Assembly (NCBI GenBank): GCA_947452555.1
Contig: CANGDH010000005.1
Coordinates: 58,266 to 122,265 of the forward strand
DNA from: Bacteroidota bacterium
Lineage (GTDB): Bacteria > Bacteroidota > Bacteroidia > Chitinophagales > Chitinophagaceae
Direction: 5' to 3'
DNA: 64,000 bases
Below are positions 16,953 through 28,500 of this stretch, piece by piece. A model generated the notes under the pieces. The model saw nothing but the letters and a program-made list of their open reading frames with translations. It had not been told where the DNA came from and ran no database searches. The translations under genes were made by a program, and so were the position numbers. Position 1 is the stretch's first letter. Each line of letters starts with the position of its first letter.

Positions 16953-18644
16953 TTAAATTATTCCTTTTTTTAAGGCCTCTACGGCGTAATTTGCAGCCCT
17001 TGCAGTTATTGCCATAAAAGTAAGTGATGGATTTTGTGTACTCGTACTTACCATACAAGCTCCGTCCGTTACAAATACATTTTTACAATGATGCATTTGA
17101 TTCCATTCATTTAATAAAGATGTTTTAGGATCCTTACCCATGCGCACTCCTCCCATTTCATGTATATCCAAACCTGGTGCTTGTTTAGAGTCATTTGACA
17201 TAATATTTTTACAACCTGCCGATGCTAACATTTCAGAACCCTGTTCTATAAAATCCTTCATTGACTTAATATCATTGTCATCATAGTCAACCGAAGTGAT
17301 AAGCTGTGGTATACCCCATGTATCAACTTTGTCTTTACTAAGTCTTACATGATTTGTAACTTTTGGTATGGTCTCTCCCTGCATCATCATAGAAACAAAC
17401 CAGCCACCTACTTCTCCAATAGCGTCTTTATAGGCACCCCCAATACCATCAGTCCCTACTCCACTTGCATTTGTTCTTCCTGCTCCAAAAAATGTCATGT
17501 AACCTCTTTGAAAATCAGTTTCTTGTTTATGGACATTTCTAAAATTGGGCATCATGGGTTGCGTTGGACGTCTTCCATAATAATAAGAATCTAATGGGCC
17601 GTCAATACTTGCAGATAAACTGCCTCTATAATTATGAAATGCAATATACTTGCCAAGTAGTCCATTGTCATTACCCATGCCATTTGGGAAACGTTTTGAA
17701 GTAGAATTTAGTAAGATCAAATTCGTATTTAAAGTGGACGCATTTACAAAAATTATTTTTGCGAAGTATTCCGTTTCTTTTTTAGTTATTGCATCTATTA
17801 CACGAACCCCCTTTGCTTTCTGTGTAGACTCATCATATATAATTGAATGCACTACACTATTTGTTTGTAATGTTAAATTACCCGTCTTTGCTGCCCATGG
17901 GATAGTGGAAGCATTTGAACTAAAATATCCTCCAAAAGGACAGCCCCTTTCACACATATTTCTTGCTTGACATTGATTCCTTCCTTGCTCAATATGAATA
18001 GGTGCTGGCTTTGTTAAGTGTGCACAACGTCCTTGTACTACATTACGATCTGCAAACTTATTCATGATCCCTTTTTGCATCGACTTCTCCACATTGTTCA
18101 TTTCCCATGCTGGTAAAAAATGCCCATCGGGTAATGTATCTAATTTATCATAGTTGCCACTTATACCTGCAAAGAACTCCACATGGGTATACCAAGGAGC
18201 TAATTCATCATAAGTGATTGGCCAATTTCCAAAACCGTCTCTTGCAGGACCTTCAAAATCATATTTACTCCATCGCTGTGTTTGCCTTGCCCATAATAAA
18301 GACTTGCCACCTACTTGATACCCTCTAATCCAATCATAAGGTTTCTCTTGAATATAAGTATGCTCATTGTCCTTCACAAAAAAATGCTCCGACGTTTCAT
18401 TGTATGCATAACATTTATTTGCTATTGGGTTCTCTTTTTCCATAGCCAAAGTTTTTCCTTTTCTATGAGGGAATTCCCATGGTGGCATAGTTGCTGTTGG
18501 ATAGTCTTTTAAATGCACTACATCTCTTCCTCTTTCAAGTACCAAAGTTTTTAGGCCTTTCTCACATAATTCTTTCGCAGCCCAACCCCCACTGATACCT
18601 GAACCAATAACAATAGCATCAAAGCTGTTATTTTTCGTATCCAT
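16953..18644 (-). CDS. GMC-family oxidoreductase, paralogue 2
   Basis: 563 residues from the ATG at 18644. A longer frame starts with TTG at 18677 inside the preceding gene and is less likely. FAD motif VIGSGISGGWAAKELCEKG, the His of LDIHEMGGVRMG and the Asn of STQNPSLTFMA are all present, so a working GMC active site is expected. The CQARNMCERGC cluster is shared with paralogue 1, and the two are clearly a tandem duplication. No Tat or Sec signal is seen, so it is probably cytoplasmic. Inferred job: oxidation of a glucoside or free sugar delivered by the SusCD system. No small subunit gene (gluconate dehydrogenase subunit 3 type) lies beside it. Confidence 0.92.
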   Translation of the reverse strand: MDTKNNSFDAIVIGSGISGGWAAKELCEKGLKTLVLERGRDVVHLKDYPTATMPPWEFPHRKGKTLAMEKENPIANKCYAYNETSEHFFVKDNEHTYIQEKPYDWIRGYQVGGKSLLWARQTQRWSKYDFEGPARDGFGNWPITYDELAPWYTHVEFFAGISGNYDKLDTLPDGHFLPAWEMNNVEKSMQKGIMNKFADRNVVQGRCAHLTKPAPIHIEQGRNQCQARNMCERGCPFGGYFSSNASTIPWAAKTGNLTLQTNSVVHSIIYDESTQKAKGVRVIDAITKKETEYFAKIIFVNASTLNTNLILLNSTSKRFPNGMGNDNGLLGKYIAFHNYRGSLSASIDGPLDSYYYGRRPTQPMMPNFRNVHKQETDFQRGYMTFFGAGRTNASGVGTDGIGGAYKDAIGEVGGWFVSMMMQGETIPKVTNHVRLSKDKVDTWGIPQLITSVDYDDNDIKSMKDFIEQGSEMLASAGCKNIMSNDSKQAPGLDIHEMGGVRMGKDPKTSLLNEWNQMHHCKNVFVTDGACMVSTSTQNPSLTFMAITARAANYAVEALKKGII

Positions 18645-18654
18645 AGCAATCGTT

Positions 18655-19986
18655 TTATTCCAATATTTTTTTAACAACCAATCCTCCTACTTTCTTTCCT
18701 GCTTCTGCTCCAGTATTTACACTTAAGGTATAATGAATACCTCCATATACTCTACTCATAGAACATTCCGCAGCTGCCTCGTGTAATGAATTGAACTTAC
18801 GCTTCATTCCTATATATTTATAATCACTAGAATCTTCAAATGCTAAATTATCTCTATACAATTTAGTTAAAACCGTTGCTGCAGATGCTGTGATAGTACT
18901 ATGGCCACTTGTATATTCAGGGAATGGTGGTGTTTGTAAAAAAGGCATCCAATCCTTGTCAATCATATCTTTAATAACTGTTACCGGACGTACATAATTA
19001 CTTCTGTACTTCTCGTCCCAACAAGCAATGAACCCATCATATAAAGCAATAGAAGTTAATGCAAATGTTTGTGCTGCTTTAACTGGGTCTGCCTTTTCTT
19101 GCTTAATAATTTGTGCTGCAATTCCTATCCAATGCCCGCCTGGAGTAATTTTTTTATTGCCAAATGTCATATGCCCTGCATGCTCTAAAACAAATGGATT
19201 GTCATCCCAATATTTTGCAATCGTTTTTTGTTCTGCAGTTAAATGCTTATTAATGTTGTAAACCTCTTTTACCATATTATGAAAAACAGAACTAGGTTGC
19301 GCACTATAAGGTGGTGGCAAAGCTGGTTTGAATTGTGATGCAGAATCTAAAACCATTGGCTTCATGGTATTCCAACACCATTCTACGCCATCTAAATAAT
19401 CTGGTGGTGTAGGACGCCACTTTCCAGGCTCATTACTTCCTAAAAATTTAGCCTTCCCTCTTGATGCTGCATAACCATCTGTCTTTGCTCGAGCCAATAC
19501 AACAGAAGCGATGGTATCACCAAATGCTATAGAAGCCTCATAGGTTGCGGGGTCAAGATTTTGTTTGAAATTATTATACACCGATTTTTCATATTGATCT
19601 AAAGAATCAACAGAAAAAACTTTTACATTTCTTGCTACTTTAAAAAAAGCTTTTGTTGCTGCTAAGGTATAATCATACTTTTTATCCATGTCTGGTAATG
19701 GCATTTTACCAAAACCATTTAGTTTGTCAGCAATGGAAGGAGCGTCTTTTTTGGCATGTCTTATTGCCTCATAAGCTGCAATGGAAGAATACACATAAAT
19801 CCTACTTGCCACTGGAGGCGTAAATACATCATATATAATAATCTGCGTCAATTGATCCTCATTTGCTATTAATACATCTACAGGATTTAGGGCAACTTGC
19901 TTTTCTTGCTTACATGCAACTATTCCGAATACAAGTATCAAACAACATACAATACTCTTTTTAAATACCACTTTATACTTTTTCAT
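18655..19986 (-). CDS. Vanadium-dependent haloperoxidase-like PAP2 lipoprotein
   Basis: 443 residues with a lipoprotein signal: hydrophobic start then GIVACKQ, lipidation at Cys. The PAP2/haloperoxidase motifs are seen in order: K-x6-RP (KYRSNYVRP), TSGHS in place of PSGH, and SR-x5-H (SRVYGGIH). The Asp that usually stands four residues after that His is Ser here (HYTLS). The vanadate/phosphate pocket is thus mostly intact but not complete, so the protein may be a phosphatase or a halide-independent relative. It lies between the FG-GAP lipoprotein and the GMC genes with gaps of 10-20 bases, so co-transcription is likely. Confidence 0.85.
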   Translation of the reverse strand: MKKYKVVFKKSIVCCLILVFGIVACKQEKQVALNPVDVLIANEDQLTQIIIYDVFTPPVASRIYVYSSIAAYEAIRHAKKDAPSIADKLNGFGKMPLPDMDKKYDYTLAATKAFFKVARNVKVFSVDSLDQYEKSVYNNFKQNLDPATYEASIAFGDTIASVVLARAKTDGYAASRGKAKFLGSNEPGKWRPTPPDYLDGVEWCWNTMKPMVLDSASQFKPALPPPYSAQPSSVFHNMVKEVYNINKHLTAEQKTIAKYWDDNPFVLEHAGHMTFGNKKITPGGHWIGIAAQIIKQEKADPVKAAQTFALTSIALYDGFIACWDEKYRSNYVRPVTVIKDMIDKDWMPFLQTPPFPEYTSGHSTITASAATVLTKLYRDNLAFEDSSDYKYIGMKRKFNSLHEAAAECSMSRVYGGIHYTLSVNTGAEAGKKVGGLVVKKILE

Positions 19987-20006
19987 AATACACTGAATTT
20001 ATATCT

Positions 20007-23000
20007 TTACTCAATAGTTCGCTTTACCCCTTTTGAGTCTGTAACTATAATTGATTTTATGTTATTTGCAATTTTTACAAAACGTCCTGATTGTGATAAA
20101 AAGGAACTGCCATAATAGAACTCAAGCTTTCGACCCTTCCCATTCTTATAAAGAATATTTGCACTAATATCATTAGCTCCAACAGGAATAAGTCTTTCCT
20201 TATTTTTTAGTTCAAATACTTTCATTGCACTCTTATTTTGAGAAGCTGCAATTAAATAACTACCACTAGCACTTTTCAACTTTACTAAAGCCTTACCATT
20301 CCCAGGAATAAATATGCCACTTTCAAGAATGCTTAAAGAAACAAAGCCTCCTTTACCATCACCTTTAAGTAATAGTCCATTCATTGCATCATATCTTCCA
20401 ACGGAAACTTCTGTCCCAAAATCATTTCCATTTAAAAGTACATCTAAGTTTCCATCCCCATCAAAATCGTCTACTTCCATCCCATTTAAAATTGAAACCT
20501 GTGCAGATTTAGGTAATGCACTTAATTCAAATTTGCCATTACCCCTGTTTTTTAAATAACTAGACTCCATATAATTCGCCTTTAATATTTGAGCCCCATT
20601 AATTTGCTCTGGAGTAAATAATTGGTCAATTCTTGCACTTGCAAAACTCTTATAATTTTGATACTTTACACGTGTGCTAATCATTTGCTTAATAATATCG
20701 TCTCTTGTTTGGGCTGGGAATAATTTTTTAATGGTATCCTCATGGCTTGTTGGAATATATAAAGCAGGAAACGCATCATAACTTCCATTGTTATCAAAAT
20801 CTTTTGCATATATCTGAACAGGATAAACATTAGAAGCTTTATAAAAGGAATTAAGTCCTAAATTACCAACGATATAGTCCATGTCACCATCTCCGTCAAA
20901 GTCGCCCGATTGGATGGAATTCCACCAACCAACTTGCTCATTCACACCAGACATAGTAGACGTATTTTTAAACACCCCCTTTTCGTTCGTTAAAATAGTA
21001 ATTGGCATCCATTCTCCTGTAATAATTAAATCAGGCCAACCGTCATTATTAAAGTCGGTAAATAAAGCATCGCATACCAACCCAATTTGATTTAAGTCTT
21101 TCGCAATTGTATTTGTTACATCTGTATATTTTATTTGTCCATTTTTGGAATCATTTCTATAAATAAAACTATTTACTGGTTTAGGATAATTCCACGGATC
21201 TACTCTTCCTCCTACAAATAAATCTAAATCACCGTCATGATCATAGTCAGCAGCCTTAATACATAATTTACTTGTATTATTTAATGGAAGCGCAGCTAAG
21301 TCTTGTTTGAAATTTCCCTTCCCGTCATTGATGTATAATTGGTCTTGATAACTTACAGCACCAGATTGATTTTCAAATCCCCCACTACTTATGTATAAAT
21401 CCAAATCTTGGTCTCCGTCTACATCTAATAATAAGATGCCTTCATCACTATTAGTTTTATTAAAATGAATATTAGGAAGTAATGATTTTTGGATAAATTG
21501 ATTATTCTTTTGTTGGAAGAATAACTGCGCACTATTATTACTAGCTCCCCCTAAAACCATATCGTCTATGCCATCTCCATTTATGTCTCCAACCGCTATC
21601 GCTGGGCCATATTCTGAAAACTTATGTGGAATTAATTTTTGAATATTAAAGTCAACAAAATCATTTTGAGTATGTACATAATGAATGCCAACTGCAGAAG
21701 TTACTTCTTTAAAAAAGGAATTAGTTGCAAATACATTTTGAACTGAATTAATAACAGGACTCGCGTCTTTAATGTCAAGGGTTAATGATTGATCCGACTT
21801 GATATTTTTTATTAATTGCTTTTGTTGGTTTGGCCATTGAATTACCAGAGAATCTATCTGTTGAATAGCGCCAATTCCAAAATGAATATTGTTTTGAACG
21901 GTTGATAAATAACCTCTATATGGACTTTGATCTGCTATTTGTTTTTTACCGTGATCGTAATACAGCTCAACAGTGGCTCCAATTGCTTGAATATTTTGTG
22001 CAGCACCTTTAAATACAATATCTAAATAATGACTTTTTTCGGGTAGTAACTGCCTTTCTTTATTTTGATAAATACTTGCTAGGTCATTGATATTATTTAT
22101 CACTAAATCTAAATCTCCGTCATTATCTAGGTCGGCGTAAACTGCACCATTTGAAAAACTTGGCATAGAGAATCCCCAATTATTAGACTGATCCGTAAAT
22201 GTCAAATCACCATTATTTTTAAAAGCGTAATTATGTATTTTAACTTCTGGAATTTCAGTTAATAATTGTGTTTTACTTGCAAAGCTGTAGGCTTTATTTC
22301 GATAAGTAATAAAATCATGATCTGTTACGTCTTTTGGAAAACCATTTGTTACAAATAAATCGCGATGTCCGTCATTGTCAACGTCCGCTAATAATGGTGT
22401 CCAACTCCAATCCGTTTCTGCAATACCCGACAGAAAAGCAATCTCACTAAATATTGGAGCTCCAATTGAGTCGTTTTGTAATACTCTAGGCCCTTGATTT
22501 ATTTGCAATGTGTTTCGTACATATTGATATTGGTAACCGTATAAATCATTGTTTTGAAATGTTTGATAACTATTCGGATTCATCATCATTTTCTTACGAT
22601 AGTTGTCCCTTGGATTCATGTCTAATGTAATAAAGTCCATTAAACCGTCATTATTAATATCTGCAACATCAGTCCCCATGGAATTTACTGAACTATGTTT
22701 AAAGTAAACCGCTAATTGATCGGTAAATGTACCGTCATGGTTATTAATCCATAAATAGTCATTTGGCAGATAGTCGTTTGTTACATAAATATCTTTCCAA
22801 CCGTCTTTATTGATATCAGTAACTACTGCACTATGACCAAACCCTTCTTTTACAATTCCAGCTTTTTCGGAAACGTCTACAAATACCGGATGTTTTAAAA
22901 CCGAATCATAATTATTTTGATATAATCTTGAACTACTAAAGTATTCCGGATTTTGATTTTTAGGATGATACACATTGGGGATATGTGGGTCCTTAATTTC

Positions 23001-23582
23001 ATTCACAACTAAGAACATATCTAAATCCCCGTCATTATCATAATCAAAGAAATTAGCCATGGTAGAATAAGTAGTATCTGCTAATCCATATACTGCAGCC
23101 ATATCTTTGAAATGCGGAATTCCATTAGCATCATTCCCTTGGTTTACATATAAAATATTTTTCCTTTTAGCTGCATTTGTATCTAATGTAGCACTGATAT
23201 ATAAATCCGATTTCCCGTCGTTATTTATATCAATCACCGAAACACCTCTACACCATTTGCCTTCGCCCTTAACCGATGCCGCATCAGTTATGTCTTCGAA
23301 TTTAAATTCACCTTTATTTAAATATAATTTATTGGACACTTTGTTACCCGTAAAATAGATATCCTGTAAGCCGTCTCCATTAAAATCACCAATACCTACT
23401 CCACCCCCATTATATACATTGGAGATATCTAATACATTTAAAGAATCAGATTCCTTTACCACATTATTAAATTGTATACCTGTATGATTCGAATCAACTA
23501 GTTCAAACAATGGTTTTCCCCCATTACAAGAAACAATAAAAAACATAAAAAATAGTCCAACACAAGGAGCAAGCAACTTCAT
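20007..23582 (-). CDS. FG-GAP/VCBS-repeat lipoprotein with ASPIC/UnbV domain
   Basis: 1191 residues with a lipobox (FFIVSCNGG). I count 14 calcium-binding motifs of the DxDxDGxxD kind, spread over the protein, for example DFNGDGLQD and DYDNDGDLD, which build an integrin-like beta-propeller. An ASPIC/UnbV segment (AIGATVELYYD ... HFGIG) lies near residues 535-600, between two propeller groups. It is probably a surface-exposed binding protein; a ligand cannot be named. In the family this arrangement often accompanies SusCD genes. It has its own promoter-like sequence and follows the terminator of susD. Confidence 0.88.
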   Translation of the reverse strand: MKLLAPCVGLFFMFFIVSCNGGKPLFELVDSNHTGIQFNNVVKESDSLNVLDISNVYNGGGVGIGDFNGDGLQDIYFTGNKVSNKLYLNKGEFKFEDITDAASVKGEGKWCRGVSVIDINNDGKSDLYISATLDTNAAKRKNILYVNQGNDANGIPHFKDMAAVYGLADTTYSTMANFFDYDNDGDLDMFLVVNEIKDPHIPNVYHPKNQNPEYFSSSRLYQNNYDSVLKHPVFVDVSEKAGIVKEGFGHSAVVTDINKDGWKDIYVTNDYLPNDYLWINNHDGTFTDQLAVYFKHSSVNSMGTDVADINNDGLMDFITLDMNPRDNYRKKMMMNPNSYQTFQNNDLYGYQYQYVRNTLQINQGPRVLQNDSIGAPIFSEIAFLSGIAETDWSWTPLLADVDNDGHRDLFVTNGFPKDVTDHDFITYRNKAYSFASKTQLLTEIPEVKIHNYAFKNNGDLTFTDQSNNWGFSMPSFSNGAVYADLDNDGDLDLVINNINDLASIYQNKERQLLPEKSHYLDIVFKGAAQNIQAIGATVELYYDHGKKQIADQSPYRGYLSTVQNNIHFGIGAIQQIDSLVIQWPNQQKQLIKNIKSDQSLTLDIKDASPVINSVQNVFATNSFFKEVTSAVGIHYVHTQNDFVDFNIQKLIPHKFSEYGPAIAVGDINGDGIDDMVLGGASNNSAQLFFQQKNNQFIQKSLLPNIHFNKTNSDEGILLLDVDGDQDLDLYISSGGFENQSGAVSYQDQLYINDGKGNFKQDLAALPLNNTSKLCIKAADYDHDGDLDLFVGGRVDPWNYPKPVNSFIYRNDSKNGQIKYTDVTNTIAKDLNQIGLVCDALFTDFNNDGWPDLIITGEWMPITILTNEKGVFKNTSTMSGVNEQVGWWNSIQSGDFDGDGDMDYIVGNLGLNSFYKASNVYPVQIYAKDFDNNGSYDAFPALYIPTSHEDTIKKLFPAQTRDDIIKQMISTRVKYQNYKSFASARIDQLFTPEQINGAQILKANYMESSYLKNRGNGKFELSALPKSAQVSILNGMEVDDFDGDGNLDVLLNGNDFGTEVSVGRYDAMNGLLLKGDGKGGFVSLSILESGIFIPGNGKALVKLKSASGSYLIAASQNKSAMKVFELKNKERLIPVGANDISANILYKNGKGRKLEFYYGSSFLSQSGRFVKIANNIKSIIVTDSKGVKRTIE

Positions 23583-23601
23583 AGTAAAATAAAATTTAGT
23601 A

Positions 23602-23632
23602 CAAAAACATCGTTCTTAAAGATACGTACAAA
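23602..23632 (-). promoter_or_regulatory. Candidate promoter of the FG-GAP/haloperoxidase/GMC/GH operon
   Basis: On the minus strand: TTTG (23629-23632), a 19-nt spacer, then TGTTTTTG (23602-23609), one base from TAnnTTTG. It lies between the susD terminator and the FG-GAP gene, 20 bases before its ATG, and would start a six-gene run down to the GH3 gene. Confidence 0.5.
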
Positions 23633-23661
23633 AATGTTTTTTTGCTCGATTACACAAAAAA

Positions 23662-23685
23662 AGAGCCCCGATAAATCGGGGCTCT
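23662..23685 (-). terminator. Rho-independent terminator after susD
   Basis: A perfect 10-bp stem (AGAGCCCCGA with TCGGGGCTCT) and a 4-nt loop. On the minus strand it is followed by seven T. It separates susCD from the operon downstream. Confidence 0.9.
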
Positions 23686-23718
23686 CTGTATAAGAATTAA
23701 TTAAATATTTAATTCAAA

Positions 23719-25485
23719 TTAGTAACCAGGGTTTTGAGTCAACACAGACTTTCCGTCTTTTTGTGTTTTGTCAATTTGAGCCTGAGGAATAGGTAAGTAT
23801 TCAGACTTTCCAGTTGTGTAAGTAACACCGCTCATAGAAGTGTATCCTTGCTTAGCTTCGCTCTTAGCATACGCATCTAATTCAGTTTTACCAGCACCCC
23901 AACGAGTTAAGTCATAAAAACGATGACCTTCCATTGCTAATTCTATTTTACGCTCAAAACGAACTGCTTTTCTAGCATATGCTGCGTCAGCAAATGCAGT
24001 GTACAATCCAATTTTATAGTTAGCTACAGACGTTAAACCACCATTGTTTTTACCAGCGCCCACAAATCCAGCTGGATTTGCAGCACGAGCACGAACTAGG
24101 TTAACATTTGTCAAAGCAGTTGGTATATCACCTGTTTCAACTGCTGCTTCTGCTGCCATTAATAAAACGTCAGCTAAACGAATAATTGGGAAGTTGTTTG
24201 CAGTGAAACCGTTAGTCCAAGAAGAACCGTCAGTGAATACACCAATTTGAGATTTGTAGAAAACGTGCTTGATTGGCTCATAAGGGCCAGCAGCAGCTTG
24301 GTTACGAACCCAAGTAGAACCTGGCATAATATCCCAGTCTAAATAAGGGATACCACGACGACCAACTGTCCAGTCAATACGAGGATCTAATGGAGTTGTT
24401 GAATCTGGAGTATATGCTTGGTCAGCAGATAAACCCATGTCTGTTTTCAATGGAGTTGCATTGTAAGACTCATCTAAGAATGGTAAACCATTCGCGTCAA
24501 CTTTAAATGAGTTTGCCAAAGTGAATGAAGGTTGGTAGAATCCGCAACATCCTGTTTGACCTCCATAAGGGAAGTTTAAGGCGTCACCAGATGCAGCGTT
24601 AGCAGCACCAGTACCATCATTTACTGTCATTTGAACAGAGAAAATATGCTCAGAACCATTCTTAGTTGCAGCATTGTTTACATCAGCAAATTTAGATAAC
24701 AAAGCGTATTTAACACCAGTAGATGTTTTACCGCTAGCGATCACTAATTTGAAGATTGCAGCAGCTTCTGCATATTTCTTTTCGAACATATATACTTTAC
24801 CTAAGTATGCAGCAGCAGCCCACTTGTTAGCGCGACCAACTCCGTTCATTGTTTCAGGTAAATTGTCATAAGCGAATTTAAAATCAGCTTCAATTTTAGC
24901 TAAAGCTGGACCATTTGCTACCGCAAAATTACCAGCAGCATAAGTAACAGATTCATCAATATATGGAATATTGTTGAAGTTCTTAGCTAATTCAAAATGG
25001 TAATGTCCACGTAAGAATCTTGCTTCCGCAGTGATACGAGCAACATCAGCAGCAGTAACGTCTTTAGCTAACTTTAAGATTCTTAAAGCTTCGTTTGAAC
25101 GTTGAACGCCATCATAACGTTGTTGCCATAATTGGTCTAAATAACCATTAGATGCAGTTGCATTCCATTGTTCGATTGGAGTGATCAAGTTTTGATCACC
25201 TGGATCTGATCCTTTGTGAGCGTCACCACCCGCAACTGAACCATATACCCAGTTACTTGAAGAAGTAGCCCAAGGACCGTTACCAGTACCTGCATTACTT
25301 CCTTCTCCATCTAATAAAGAGTAAGCTCCTACTAAAAGGGCTTCAACTCCAATCTTGTTAGCCAACGTCGCCTGGCTTAATGCGCCGGCAGCTGGTACTT
25401 CCAAGTAAGATTTATTACAAGCATATAAAATCACCAGAGAAGAAAGCGCCACTGGGATTATATGTTTAAAATTATATTTTTTCAT
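23719..25485 (-). CDS. susD: SusD/RagB-family outer-membrane lipoprotein
   Basis: 588 residues from the ATG at 25485; the longer frame begins with TTG and adds six residues. The lipobox is LVILYACNKS. TPR-like helices follow (RITAEARFLRGHYHFEL is typical of SusD), then the C-terminal part with RFERKIELAMEGHRFYDLTRWG, another hallmark. SusD caps the SusC channel and captures glycans at the cell surface. It starts 27 bases after susC and ends in a strong terminator. The glycan is unknown; the nearby GH30 and GH3 genes suggest a beta-glucan. Confidence 0.95.
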   Translation of the reverse strand: MKKYNFKHIIPVALSSLVILYACNKSYLEVPAAGALSQATLANKIGVEALLVGAYSLLDGEGSNAGTGNGPWATSSSNWVYGSVAGGDAHKGSDPGDQNLITPIEQWNATASNGYLDQLWQQRYDGVQRSNEALRILKLAKDVTAADVARITAEARFLRGHYHFELAKNFNNIPYIDESVTYAAGNFAVANGPALAKIEADFKFAYDNLPETMNGVGRANKWAAAAYLGKVYMFEKKYAEAAAIFKLVIASGKTSTGVKYALLSKFADVNNAATKNGSEHIFSVQMTVNDGTGAANAASGDALNFPYGGQTGCCGFYQPSFTLANSFKVDANGLPFLDESYNATPLKTDMGLSADQAYTPDSTTPLDPRIDWTVGRRGIPYLDWDIMPGSTWVRNQAAAGPYEPIKHVFYKSQIGVFTDGSSWTNGFTANNFPIIRLADVLLMAAEAAVETGDIPTALTNVNLVRARAANPAGFVGAGKNNGGLTSVANYKIGLYTAFADAAYARKAVRFERKIELAMEGHRFYDLTRWGAGKTELDAYAKSEAKQGYTSMSGVTYTTGKSEYLPIPQAQIDKTQKDGKSVLTQNPGY

Positions 25486-25512
25486 AGTGTAATTAGTTTT
25501 CAATTAAATAAT

Positions 25513-28500
25513 TTAGAAAGTAAGGCTTACCCCAACATTGAATGTCTTAGAAGGAGGATAAACACCGTAATCAACACCAAATGATACTGAACTACCAGCT
25601 ACCTCAGGATCTAATCCAGAGTAATTAGTTAAAGTAAACAAGTTAGCACCTTGAACATAAATACGTGCTTTGTCGATACCATAACGCTTTAAAGTAGAAG
25701 GCTCAATTGTGTAACCAATACTTAATTGTTTAACTCTAACATAAGAACCATCTTCCTTATAGAAATCATTTAATACTCCATTTGTAGAGAAATATGAGTT
25801 GTTTTCAACAATCGGATATTTCGCATTAGGATTAACAGCAGTCCATTGATCTCTTGGCTTGCTTCTATCAGCAGGCATCCAAGAACTTGTCAACAATGCA
25901 ATACTCTTTGAGTTTTGGAATTGAGGATAGAAATCTTGGAAATAACGAGTTTCGTTTAAGATATCGTTTCCAAAAGAACCATAGATAACTGTAGAGAAAT
26001 CAAATGCTTTGTAAGTAACACTTAAGTTTAAACCTAAAGTGAAAGCAGGATTTGGATTACCGTAGAAAGTTCTATCAGCATCATTAATCTTACCATCTTT
26101 GTTTACGTCCACATATTTGAAACGACCTGGAGCAGCGTCAGCTTCAGTTGGAGAAGAAGCTACGTCAGCAGCATCTTTGTAAATTCCAGCAATTTTATAA
26201 CCAAAGAAAGCACCAACTGGATGTCCAATTTGGTTTCTAACTTGATTACCAGTATTGTGAGTTCCTGCAGCTTCGAAGAAACCAGCAGCACCTGGAATGT
26301 TTACGATAGTACTTTTGTAAGCACCAGCATTAACACCAATAGAGTAACTTAAATCGTTATTGATTTTACCACGGTAGTTTAAACCTAAGTCAATACCAGA
26401 GTTTTTCATATCTCCAATGTTAACCTGAGGTAATGTAGAACCCACCCCTATAACAGCAGGCGCTTGGTCTTGGAACAATAAACCTTCGATAGACTTGTTA
26501 TACCAATCAAAAGAGATATCTAATTTGTTGTTTAAAACAGTCGCATCAAAACCGATGTCTAAGATCTTATCTTTTTCCCAACTTGTAGCAGTATTTCCTA
26601 AGTTAGTTGCGTAGAAGCCCATAACTGTAGAAGAACTTGTACCGTTTAAGTCATAGTAAGAAGATCCACCAGAACCACCATAAGTAGTGTATTGGTTTAA
26701 AGCACCTACGTTAGATATAGATCCTAAGATACCATAGCTACCACGTACTTTTAATGAATTGATAAACTTGATATTCTTAAAGAAATCTTCTTGAGAAATT
26801 ACCCAACCAGCAGATGCTGACCAGAAATTACCAAAACGATTATCTGGACCGAATACAGAAGAACCATCACGACGACCATTTAAACCGATTAAATATTTAT
26901 CGCTATAAGCATAATCAACTTTAGCTAAAATAGAATTACCAGTTGTTTTGTAGTAGTTAGAATAGTTAGATTGACCAATTGGAGAACCAGTATTTAAACT
27001 TAAGTAATCAGCTTGATCAGAGAAATAGTTTACTCTAGAACCACCCACTTGACGACCAGCAACTTTTAATACTTCATAACCAGCCATTAATTTAACGCTA
27101 TGTTTTTCTTTGAAAACATTAGAGTAGTTTAATGTGTTAGTCCAGTTGTAGTTATTGTTGTATCCACCGTATTCACCATAACCATTTGAAGAACCATTCT
27201 CCGCATTCTCGTAAGAACGGTAGTTATGATAGAAACCATAATAATTGTCTAAACGACCACCAAATACAGTTTTAGCAGTAAAGTGTTTCGCGAAGTCAAC
27301 TTCTGCGAATACATTACCTTGAATTTGCCAGTTAAAGTTTTTGTTGTCTTTAGAACGTACTTGGTTTGCAACTGGGTTAGAAGAGTTTCCTAACTCAGAA
27401 CCAGCTGTACCACCAAATCCACCACCTGCATCATATACAGGGATAATTGGTTGCTCCCAAGCTGATAAATTGATTGCATTACCTTCTTGGTTATTTCCAA
27501 CTCTAGGATTTTCTTTGTAGAAAATTGTTAAGTTTTCACCAAAACGGATATTGTTTTTAACATTAAATGTAGTGTTAACACGAGCTGTGTAACGCTTTAA
27601 GTAAGTATTTAACAAAGTACCTTTTTGATCTAAATAGTTCAAAGAGTATAAGTATGAAGATTTTTCAGAACCACCAGTAGCAGTCAAAGTATGACTTGTC
27701 ATTGGAGCACTACTCATGATTTCTTTCCACCAATCAGTTCCTCTTTTGTTTGCAGGAACGATCAAGTAGATATCACCTTTTGCATAGTCATTATTATATT
27801 TAGTTAAATCTACAGCACCAGTAACACCAGACTTAGTTCCAACTTTAATATAATCAGGTAATACAGGAGATTTTCCAGTACCATATTGTCCAGAAACAAC
27901 ATCGCCGTTTCCATTAACTTGACCTGTATTTTTTGCAGCTAAGAAATATAAATCAGCCATACCTTGAGGGTCTAATTTATTCCATACGTTACCAGACTTT
28001 GGAGTTTGAACACCATAGTAAGATTCGTAAGTGATAGAAGCTTTACCTCTACCTTTTCTTGTTGTTACAATGATAACACCAGCAGATCCACGAGCACCAT
28101 AAATAGCTGCTTGACCATCTTTCAATACTTGTACTGATTCGATGTCACTTGCAGATAAATCACGGAACATACCTAGATCACCAGGAGCTGACTGTACTCC
28201 GTCCACAATTACTAATGGAGTAGAGTTACCGAAAGATGTGATACCACGTACAAACACGTTAGAAGGTTCACCTGGGCTACCAGAACCAATGATTGTCAAA
28301 CCTGAAGCTTGACCTTGTAACATTTGTTCTGCAGTTCCAGAAGGAACAGACTTCATGTCTTTTACGTTAACAACAGAAACCGCACCTGTGATTTCTTTTC
28401 TTTTTTGTGCAGTGTAACCTGTCACAACGATCTCATTTAATTGAGATGATTCTTCTGCTAAAGAAACTCTAACAGTGTTTTGAGAGCCAGCAACTTGTAC

